Of a DNA stretch of 11,748 bases, positions 1 to 5,534 are shown piece by piece. The DNA is taken from contig JAGLJX010000185.1 of NCBI GenBank assembly GCA_023142175.1, positions 1 to 11,748 on the forward strand. The letters run 5' to 3'. Below the pieces are notes generated by a model. It had not been told where the DNA came from and did not search any database. It saw only the letters and a list, made by a program, of their open reading frames with translations. This DNA comes from Emcibacter sp. (GTDB lineage Bacteria; Pseudomonadota; Alphaproteobacteria; Sphingomonadales; Emcibacteraceae). Both the position numbers and the translations under genes were made by a program. The first letter of the stretch is position 1. The number at the start of each line of letters is the position of its first letter.

Positions 1-271
1 TGCGGTGGCCAAGGGCAAGTCTGTGGATGTGTTGCCGGAAAAGATTCCGGTGGGCAGCACTGACCCCATCGCTGCCAAAACCAGCGACCATAAAATGTAT
101 GTGGATGGCGGGTGGCAGGATGCGGTTATTTATGATCGTGCAAAGCTCTGTTCTGGCAACAGGATTATGGGCCCAGCCATTGTGACAGAAATGGATTCCA
201 CCACAGTCATTCTTAACAACTATGTTGCTGATGTTGATACATACGGCAATATTATGATCAATCCAGTTTAA
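1..271 (+). CDS. hyuA: Hydantoinase/oxoprolinase A-type subunit, C-terminal end (partial)
   Basis: This is the last ~90 residues of a gene that enters from the left edge; the in-frame GTG at position 5 is internal, not the start. The segment GPAIVTEMDSTTVIL, followed by a Val-Asp-x-Tyr-Gly-Asn stretch, is the usual C-terminal signature of the hydantoinase A / N-methylhydantoinase A / 5-oxoprolinase alpha family. That family supplies the ATP-dependent half of enzymes acting on cyclic amides (hydantoins, 5-oxoproline, caprolactam) or carboxylating ketones (acetone and acetophenone carboxylases). The B-type subunit gene starts 11 bases after the stop codon, so the two are almost certainly co-transcribed and form a complex. 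The ATP-binding and catalytic parts lie outside the window, so the substrate class cannot be judged. The family call is firm; the exact reaction is unknown. Confidence 0.85.
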   Translation, partial: AVAKGKSVDVLPEKIPVGSTDPIAAKTSDHKMYVDGGWQDAVIYDRAKLCSGNRIMGPAIVTEMDSTTVILNNYVADVDTYGNIMINPV

Positions 272-282
272 AGGACGCGCTT

Positions 283-2130
283 ATGAAAGCACAAATTATA
301 CAGACGAATACGGCGGCCTTTGATACGGTAAAAGTTGATCCGGTTACGCTTGATATTATCGAAAATGCCCTCAGAAACGCCCGTGAAGAAATGGACGCGA
401 CATTGTTTCGTACTGCTATGTCCCCCGGTATTCGGGAGCAGGGCGATGCCTTTCCGCTGATTGCGGATTATGACGGCAAGATGGTTGTGGGTCAGTTCGG
501 CAGCTTCATTGATGGCTTTCTGAAAAATTATGAAGGTACCATCGAAGAGGGTGATGTGATCTGGTTGTCCGACCCTTACACCTGTGAAGGGGCTGTGAGC
601 CACAACAATGACTGGCTGATATTGATCCCCATATATCATGGTGGACGTATCATTGCTTGGTCCGCCATGTTTGGTCATCAGACCGATGTGGGCGGTAAGG
701 TTCCAGGATCTCTGCCCACGGATGGTAATTCCATCTTTCAGGAAGGTATCCGTATTCCGCCAGTAAAAATCTACAAGAAGGGCGTTTATCAGGAAGACCT
801 CGTAGAGCTGGTCCTGCATCAGGTTCGTACCAAAGAATGGTGTCGTTCTGACCTCAATGCGCTGCTCGCATCCTGTCGCACGGCGGAAAAGCGGGTGATT
901 GAAATCTGTAAACGCTTTGGTGATGATATTTATATCAGCGCCACTCAAGATTTGCTTGGTCGTAACAAGCGGGCTATGTCCACTCTATTCACCTCTAGTA
1001 TTGGTGAGGAGAAAGTATCCTTTGAAGACTTTATCTGTGACGATGGTGTGGGATTTGGGCCGTATAAGATCAAATGTACCATGTGGCGTGAAGGCGACAA
1101 GGTTATCCTTGATTTTGAAGGAACCTCACCACAATCGGCGAGTTCCATCAACTTCTATCTCAACGAAAATATGCTCAAGATGTTCTTTGGTATCTATATG
1201 ATCATGGTATTTGACCCACAGATTTTGTTTAATGATGGTTTCTATGATCTGGTGGAAGTACGGATTCCCGATGGATCGTTGCTCAAGCCAAAATTCCCCG
1301 CAGCCCTGTCCTGCCGGACCCATGCCTTGGGGCGTATTTTTGACGTGCTCGGCGCACTTCTGGGTCAACGTCAGCCTGAATTCCTCAATGCAGCGGGTTT
1401 CTCCTCCAGCCCACATTTGATGTTCTCCGGTAATGATGAGAAGAATGGTGAATGGTTTCAACTGTTCCAAATTGGCTTTGGCGGCATTCCGGGCCGTCCG
1501 TTCGGCGACGGGGCTGATGGTCACAGCCTGTGGCCAGGTTTTACCAATATTCCCAATGAATTTTTGGAAAAATATTTCCCTTTGCGTATTGACCGCTATG
1601 AAACTATTCCTGATTCAGGCGGAGCAGGCCTTAATCGCGGCGGCAACGGAATTCTGATGGCTTATCGCTTTCTGCAGGACGGTAATATCTCGATCCATGA
1701 TGATCGCTGGTTTACTTACCCTTGGGGTGTGAACGGCGGCGCACCAGGGATGCGATCACGTAAACTTATGATCCGTGCTGACGGTAGTGAAGAAGTTTTG
1801 GGTTCCAAGGTGGATGATATTGCGGTCCATAAAGATGATGTGCTGCATTATATCACTTGGGGTGGCGGTGGTTGGGGCAATCCGCTGGAACGGGATGCCG
1901 ACCTTGTGGCACTGGAAGTCAAACGCGGTCTTGTCACTGTTGCAGGGGCCGGTTCTTACGGTGTGGTCATCGCAGATGATAGCACAGTTGATCAGGATGG
2001 AACTATTACCTTGCGCGCTGAAATGGCATCTCAGATCAGCGATGAAGTGTTTAACTTTGGGCCAAGCCTTGATGAATTGCGCGCCAATTGTATGGAAGAA
2101 ACAGGTTTGCCCGCACCCGTAGCCCCATAA
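283..2130 (+). CDS. hyuB: Hydantoinase B / oxoprolinase B-type subunit, variant motif subfamily
   Basis: A complete 615-residue protein. The ATG at 283 has an AAGGA ribosome-binding site about 7 bases upstream, just behind the hyuA stop. Family landmarks are DPVTLDIIENALRNAREEMD (19-38), REQGDAFPLI (51-60), GHQTDVGG (131-138), EGIRIPPVK (154-162) and a glycine-rich tail GGGGWGNPLERD from about 527. It is the partner of the A subunit in ATP-dependent lactam/hydantoin hydrolysis or ketone carboxylation and should be cytoplasmic. The usual block NDPYxGGTHLxD is here SDPYTCEGAVSHNNDW (96-111), which marks a distinct subfamily: the Gly-Gly-Thr-His-Leu run is lost, but the aspartates and a histidine remain nearby. 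The downstream gene at 10352-11748 keeps the canonical form, so the two are not recent duplicates. A strong terminator follows 25 bases after the stop. The substrate is not predictable from the sequence. Confidence 0.9.
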   Translation: MKAQIIQTNTAAFDTVKVDPVTLDIIENALRNAREEMDATLFRTAMSPGIREQGDAFPLIADYDGKMVVGQFGSFIDGFLKNYEGTIEEGDVIWLSDPYTCEGAVSHNNDWLILIPIYHGGRIIAWSAMFGHQTDVGGKVPGSLPTDGNSIFQEGIRIPPVKIYKKGVYQEDLVELVLHQVRTKEWCRSDLNALLASCRTAEKRVIEICKRFGDDIYISATQDLLGRNKRAMSTLFTSSIGEEKVSFEDFICDDGVGFGPYKIKCTMWREGDKVILDFEGTSPQSASSINFYLNENMLKMFFGIYMIMVFDPQILFNDGFYDLVEVRIPDGSLLKPKFPAALSCRTHALGRIFDVLGALLGQRQPEFLNAAGFSSSPHLMFSGNDEKNGEWFQLFQIGFGGIPGRPFGDGADGHSLWPGFTNIPNEFLEKYFPLRIDRYETIPDSGGAGLNRGGNGILMAYRFLQDGNISIHDDRWFTYPWGVNGGAPGMRSRKLMIRADGSEEVLGSKVDDIAVHKDDVLHYITWGGGGWGNPLERDADLVALEVKRGLVTVAGAGSYGVVIADDSTVDQDGTITLRAEMASQISDEVFNFGPSLDELRANCMEETGLPAPVAP

Positions 2131-2155
2131 GTAATTTCTATAGTTGAAAAATATT

Positions 2156-2194
2156 AAACCCAGAGCCATTAAATTTTTTGTAGGCTCTGGGTTT
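2156..2194. terminator. Bidirectional rho-independent terminator
   Basis: A perfect 12-bp stem, AAACCCAGAGCC (2156-2167) with GGCTCTGGGTTT (2183-2194), closes a 15-base AT-rich loop. On the plus strand it is followed by ATTTTT. On the minus strand the stem is followed by AATATTTTT. It can therefore end both the hyuAB transcript from the left and the leuC-leuD-gst transcript from the right. The last base of the stem region overlaps the gst stop codon (2193-2195). Confidence 0.9.
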
Positions 2195-2846
2195 ATTTTT
2201 GGCTGAGAGAGTTTTTCCACAGGATGGTTTTGCCATCGTCCAGAACTTCCTTATGGGCGATGGTATCACATTCTGGATAATCCGTTGGCGGAATTTGGGA
2301 CAGGGGGACAGTTTTTCCACTTGGTGTGAGCTGATCCATTCTTTGATACCAGCTTTGCAATAAAGGATCGGCTTTCATCACCGACGAAATATCATACCCG
2401 TCTTTGTTCAGGGCTTTTAGGGGTGCAAAGCTGTGTACATCGGCGAGCCCCGGTGTGGCACCTTGCAAATAATCCCGCCCATCGGTGATCTGTCGGGAAA
2501 TCAGGACACAATTTTTCTGCAACAGAGATGGATCATTGCCAGAAGTGTAAAAACGATCACTCCACCAACTTAAGGCTAGTGGCATACCGCAGTTGCCATT
2601 GGGGAAGAGGCTGGGCTCGGGCTGCAGTTGTTCCAAGGCGAGGGTGGCAATCATGGAACCTTCAAAATAGCAGTGACCAACTTGCAGGATCGGAAAACCG
2701 TCACAGAAGCCTTTGAGAATTGCGGGCGGGTGCAGGGAGAATTTCCACGGAATATTTTTTAAAGCCAAAATAAGGGCCAAGCGATGATAGTCGGGACCTT
2801 TTGTGGTTCCGTGGACGATAATATCTACGGTGTCAGCTTTACCCAA
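2193..2846 (-). CDS. Glutathione S-transferase-like protein
   Basis: A 217-residue protein with a GST layout. The N-terminal thioredoxin-like half runs from a first strand (DIIVHGTT, 8-15) through helix 1 (DYHRLALILALKNI, 19-32) and a second strand (PWKFSLH) to FPILQVGHCYFEGSMIATLALEQL-type sequence with the conserved cis-proline (about Pro52). The C-terminal helical half contains DYLQGATPGLADVHSF (125-140), matching the family's hydrophobic-core N-cap motif before helix 6. The usual Glu/Gln-Ser glutathione contact reads EGS (62-64), so glutathione binding is likely but modified. The start is a TTG overlapping the last 8 bases of leuD; no later ATG or GTG would keep the first strand, so expression is probably coupled to leuD translation. 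The gene is third in the leuC-leuD-gst operon. It could be a lyase, an isomerase (maleylpyruvate/maleylacetoacetate type) or a detoxifying transferase; the sequence does not decide. Confidence 0.8.
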   Translation of the reverse strand: MGKADTVDIIVHGTTKGPDYHRLALILALKNIPWKFSLHPPAILKGFCDGFPILQVGHCYFEGSMIATLALEQLQPEPSLFPNGNCGMPLALSWWSDRFYTSGNDPSLLQKNCVLISRQITDGRDYLQGATPGLADVHSFAPLKALNKDGYDISSVMKADPLLQSWYQRMDQLTPSGKTVPLSQIPPTDYPECDTIAHKEVLDDGKTILWKNSLSQK

Positions 2847-3447
2847 AGCTTTGCCAAGGCAGTTGTTTTCCGCGCGCGACTTGATAGGATTTTATCTGAT
2901 CAACGGATTTCAGGGTCAGGGATATTTCATCAAGTCCCTGCAACAGATAACCCTTGCGCGCGGCGGTAATGTCAAAGGAAAATGTCGCGCCGTTTTCTAT
3001 GACGATGGTTTGTTCTTCAAGATTAACAGCGAAGTTTCTACCTCTCTCGGCTTCTTTCATCAGACAGGTAACGATGTCTTCCGCCGCCGTGATGGTCAAA
3101 ATACCGTTCTTGTAACAGTTGGAAGCAAAAATATCAGCATAACTAGTGCCGATCAGCACTCTGAATCCTACTTCTTTTAAAGCCCATACGGCATGTTCGC
3201 GACTTGACCCACAGCCAAAATTCGGGCCAGTGAGCATGATTGAACAGCCTTTGTATTGAGGCTGGTTGAAAATGGATTCCTTAATCAGGCTACCGTCTTC
3301 TTTAAACCGCAGGGTATAAAGGGCCCCTTCGCCAATGCCCGTTGTCTTGATGGTTTTAAGATAGCGGGACGGCACGATCAAATCCGTATCCACATTGGCC
3401 AGTGGAAAAGGAATTGCGATGCCAGAGACTGTTTTAAATGTTTCCAT
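2839..3447 (-). CDS. leuD: 3-isopropylmalate dehydratase small subunit (LeuD-like)
   Basis: A 202-residue protein, almost the same length as E. coli LeuD. It carries NVDTDLIVPSRYL (18-30), the swivelling-domain loop GPNFGCGSSREHAVWAL (74-90), SYADIFASNC (102-111) and GLDEISLTL near the C terminus, all typical of the aconitase-superfamily small subunit that completes the active site of LeuC. The ATG at 3447 is preceded by GGAG (complement of 3455-3458) lying inside the last codons of leuC, with only 2 bases between leuC stop and leuD start, so the subunits are translationally coupled. The enzyme interconverts 2- and 3-isopropylmalate in leucine synthesis. No leuA or leuB is nearby and the operon carries a GST-like gene, so use on a related 2- or 3-substituted malate in a catabolic route is possible. 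Confidence 0.93.
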   Translation of the reverse strand: METFKTVSGIAIPFPLANVDTDLIVPSRYLKTIKTTGIGEGALYTLRFKEDGSLIKESIFNQPQYKGCSIMLTGPNFGCGSSREHAVWALKEVGFRVLIGTSYADIFASNCYKNGILTITAAEDIVTCLMKEAERGRNFAVNLEEQTIVIENGATFSFDITAARKGYLLQGLDEISLTLKSVDQIKSYQVARGKQLPWQSFG

Positions 3448-3449
3448 GA

Positions 3450-4883
3450 TTATTCTCCAAATTCTCTCACATCGACCATATAGCCGGCAATCGCAGCCGC
3501 AGCCGCCATGGCGGGACTAAGGAGATGCGTGCGCCCCCCCGGCCCCTGACGGCCTTCAAAATTACGGTTTGAGGTGGAGGCACAGCGTTCCTGTGGCCCG
3601 ACACGATCTGGATTCATGCCCAGACACATGGAGCAGCCCGGCTCACGCCATTCAAATCCCGCTTCAGTGAAAATCTTATCCAGCCCTTCGTCCTCGGCCT
3701 GTTGTTTGACCAAGCCAGACCCAGGTACCACGATAGCCTGAATAAGGCTGGGTGATATTTTGCGGCCTTTTAGAATCTTTGCGGCGGCGCGCAGATCCTC
3801 GATTCTGCTGTTGGTACAGGATCCGATAAAAATCCGGTCCAGAGGTGCATCAGAGATCTTCTGTCCTGCTTCCAACCCCATATAGGCAAAGGCCTTAATC
3901 GCCGCATCTTTTTTGATCGGGTCGGTAATTTTTTTTAAGCTTGGAATACGGCCTGTCACAGGGATAACTTGTTCAGGGCTTGTGCCCCAAGTGACCATGG
4001 GCATAATCTCGCTGGCATCGAGATTGACTTCTTTATCAAATATCGCCCCCTCATCCGATTTCAGAGAAGACCAATATTCTACGGCGGCCCCCCAATATTC
4101 AGCCTTGGGGGCCATCGGGCGACCTTTAAGATAGGCAAAAGTTTTTTCATCAGGCGCAATCATTCCCGCCCTTGCCCCCGCTTCGATGGACAGATTGCAC
4201 AGGGTCATGCGGCCTTCCATGCTTAAGTTCCTTATGGTATCACCCGCATATTCGATCACATATCCCGTGCCACCGCCCGTGCCAATCTTGCCGATAATTG
4301 CCAGCGCAATATCCTTGGCGGTGATATGATCGGGCAGGGTGCCGGTCACTGTGATCCGCATATTTTTGGACTTATGCAGAACTAGGGTTTGGGTCGCCAG
4401 CGTATGGGCCACTTCTGAGGTTCCAATACCAAAAGCCAGCGCCCCAAAAGCCCCGTGGGTCGAGGTGTGGCTGTCACCGCAGACAATGGTCATACCGGGT
4501 TGAGTGATACCCTGTTCTGGGCCAATCACATGAACAATGCCGTTGCGGACATCGTCTAGGTCAAAATGAGTGATACCATTAGCCTTAGCGTTCACTTTAA
4601 GGGCGTTAATCTGTTGCTTTGACAGCTTATCTTTAATGGGCAGGTGACGCGCGGTGGTGGGGGTGTTGTGATCCGGAACTGCCAAGGTTGATGCTGGACT
4701 GAATACAGGCAAATTCCGTTGCAATAACATGTCGAAGGCCTGAGGGCTGGTAACGTCATGAATAAAATGTTGATCAATGTACACAATATATCCACCACTT
4801 GAATGGACATTGACAATATGCTGTTGCCATATTTTGTCATACAATGTGGTTGCAGGGTTGTTTATATTTGATTCTATAGACAT
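3450..4883 (-). CDS. leuC: 3-isopropylmalate dehydratase large subunit (LeuC-like)
   Basis: About 477 residues, slightly longer than E. coli LeuC (466) because of a short N-terminal extension before [12 protein letters not shown]. The three [4Fe-4S] cysteines are present in [15 protein letters not shown] (about Cys356) and [13 protein letters not shown] (about Cys417 and Cys420), as are [22 protein letters not shown] and the C-terminal [16 protein letters not shown] block. It is a cytoplasmic iron-sulfur hydro-lyase working with LeuD, which follows after 2 bases. The ATG at 4883 was preferred. An in-frame TTG at 4895 sits 3 bases after AGGA and could be the real start, adding 4 residues; Shine-Dalgarno support is poor for both. 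It lies divergently from the TonB receptor across a ~650-base spacer with GntR-type palindromes. By sequence it could be biosynthetic; the context suggests a paralogue recruited to catabolism. Confidence 0.93.
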   Translation of the reverse strand: MSIESNINNPATTLYDKIWQQHIVNVHSSGGYIVYIDQHFIHDVTSPQAFDMLLQRNLPVFSPASTLAVPDHNTPTTARHLPIKDKLSKQQINALKVNAKANGITHFDLDDVRNGIVHVIGPEQGITQPGMTIVCGDSHTSTHGAFGALAFGIGTSEVAHTLATQTLVLHKSKNMRITVTGTLPDHITAKDIALAIIGKIGTGGGTGYVIEYAGDTIRNLSMEGRMTLCNLSIEAGARAGMIAPDEKTFAYLKGRPMAPKAEYWGAAVEYWSSLKSDEGAIFDKEVNLDASEIMPMVTWGTSPEQVIPVTGRIPSLKKITDPIKKDAAIKAFAYMGLEAGQKISDAPLDRIFIGSCTNSRIEDLRAAAKILKGRKISPSLIQAIVVPGSGLVKQQAEDEGLDKIFTEAGFEWREPGCSMCLGMNPDRVGPQERCASTSNRNFEGRQGPGGRTHLLSPAMAAAAAIAGYMVDVREFGE

Positions 4884-5009
4884 TTCTTTTATCAATTTTC
4901 CTATAACCTAATATAAATAAATAATTATTGTCGTTTTTAATCCTTTGCGGCTTATAACTCACAATATCAATATGATTACCTGATTGTATAAGGTTAATTT
5001 CAACAGATC

Positions 5010-5038
5010 AATATAAATGTATACAAAGTATAAAATAA
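5010..5038 (-). promoter_or_regulatory. Putative leuC promoter with GntR-type operator
   Basis: On the minus strand TTGTATACAT (5026-5017) contains the perfect 8-bp palindrome TGTATACA (5018-5025). Directly downstream on that strand is TATATT (5015-5010), a 5-of-6 match to a -10 box; the -35 region 17 bases upstream is poor (TTATTT). This would give a leader of roughly 120 bases before leuC. The operator would lie between -35 and -10, a position suited to repression. A further half-like TTGTATA occurs at 4984-4990. The palindrome is seen directly; the promoter and regulator assignment are inferred. Confidence 0.45.
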
Positions 5039-5097
5039 TATGGGGGCAGGATTCCCTTGATTTTGAATATAGGCTTTTCCAAATATAGCATCCATAA

Positions 5098-5109
5098 GGC
5101 AGAACTGCC
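5098..5109. repeat. Short perfect inverted repeat GGCAG-AA-CTGCC
   Basis: GGCAGAACTGCC is a 5-2-5 dyad in the leader region between the two candidate minus-strand promoters. The two-base loop is too tight for a stable hairpin, so a dimeric protein site is more likely than a terminator. It does not resemble the TTGTATACAA family. Function unknown. Confidence 0.35.
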
Positions 5110-5142
5110 GTATATTTTGGCCGATCAGATTATGGGCTTGTC

Positions 5143-5158
5143 ATTATATTGTATTCAA
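5143..5158 (-). promoter_or_regulatory. Degenerate operator abutting a TATAAT box
   Basis: TTGTATTCAA (5149-5158) differs by one base from the perfect palindrome at 5337-5346. Read on the minus strand it is TTGAATACAA and is followed immediately by TATAAT (5148-5143), a consensus -10 box. No good -35 box was found. If used, the transcript would have a leader of about 250 bases before leuC. Confidence 0.35.
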
Positions 5159-5327
5159 AGAAGGGGTCTCTTTGGGGGCTTTTTCGGGGTATTTTGGTAG
5201 GTTCGCCTTTAAAAATAAGTAAAATCATGCGCAAACTTAAAGAAGATAACTCATTTAATCTATTGATATAAAATGATTATTTTAGGTTTTGGCATTTAAG
5301 AAAAAAACTCTTGCTAAATATTGCCGT

Positions 5328-5356
5328 TTGAGGCTATTGTATACAAATCCTATTGG
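5328..5356 (+). promoter_or_regulatory. Putative TonB-receptor promoter with perfect operator palindrome
   Basis: TTGTATACAA (5337-5346) is a perfect 10-bp palindrome, the best copy of the family in the window. It sits in the 17-base interval between TTGAGG (5328-5333, 4 of 6 to a -35 box) and TATTGG (5351-5356, a weak -10). FCD-type GntR regulators typically bind short palindromes with TTGT/ACAA-like arms, and such a regulator is encoded at 8228-8890. The transcript would have a leader of about 170 bases before the receptor ATG. The palindrome is certain; promoter use is inferred. Confidence 0.5.
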
Positions 5357-5377
5357 CGCTTCGGTTTTTTTTACCAT

Positions 5378-5387
5378 ATGTGTACAA
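5378..5387 (+). promoter_or_regulatory. Second operator-like site before the receptor gene
   Basis: ATGTGTACAA differs by one base from ATGTATACAA at 5017-5026. Its centre is 41 bases from the centre of the perfect palindrome at 5337-5346, close to four helical turns, so two dimers could bind on the same DNA face. It also contains TACAAT (5383-5388), a possible -10 box lacking a good -35 partner. Confidence 0.35.
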
Positions 5388-5534
5388 TGGCTGAGGAGTG
5401 ATGTGTTGCTTTATGATTGTAAAGTGGTGCGGCAAAAGGCTGGGCAGAAGATAATCTTTAATATAATCAATCAGCCATAGCATCACAATTGCACCTGAGA
5501 GGTGTTAGTTCATAATTTTATAAAGGGAATGACT

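Larger units (their letters stand above)
4884..5534. other. Long divergent regulatory spacer (leuC / TonB receptor)
   Basis: About 650 AT-rich bases without a convincing gene. It holds at least three palindromic operator-like sites of the TTGTATACAA family plus one degenerate copy, candidate promoters for both strands, and a short perfect inverted repeat (5098-5109). A 63-codon reading frame at 5289-5480 has a TTG start, no good ribosome-binding site and runs through the operator-like sites, so it is not called. The stretch 5160-5290 shows G-rich and T-rich runs but no recognised motif. Confidence 0.7.

Noticed and set aside
268..948. 226-codon open frame on the minus strand inside hyuB
   Set aside because: It lies wholly antisense to a strongly recognised hydantoinase B gene and its translation resembles no family I know; it is a shadow frame.
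1756..2220. 154-codon minus-strand frame across the end of hyuB and the terminator
   Set aside because: It runs through the perfect terminator hairpin and overlaps both real genes; no ribosome-binding site or recognisable protein.
4777..4787. Operator-like ATGTACACAAT inside the leuC coding region
   Set aside because: It matches the degenerate site at 5378-5388 on the other strand, but lies in conserved coding sequence and may be chance; not strong enough to list.
4884..5290. Leucine attenuation leader for leuC
   Set aside because: I found no short frame with repeated leucine codons followed by a terminator hairpin on the minus strand.
5289..5480. Small 63-codon plus-strand frame upstream of the TonB receptor
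   Set aside because: TTG start, no convincing ribosome-binding site, and it overlaps both operator-like palindromes and the candidate receptor promoter.
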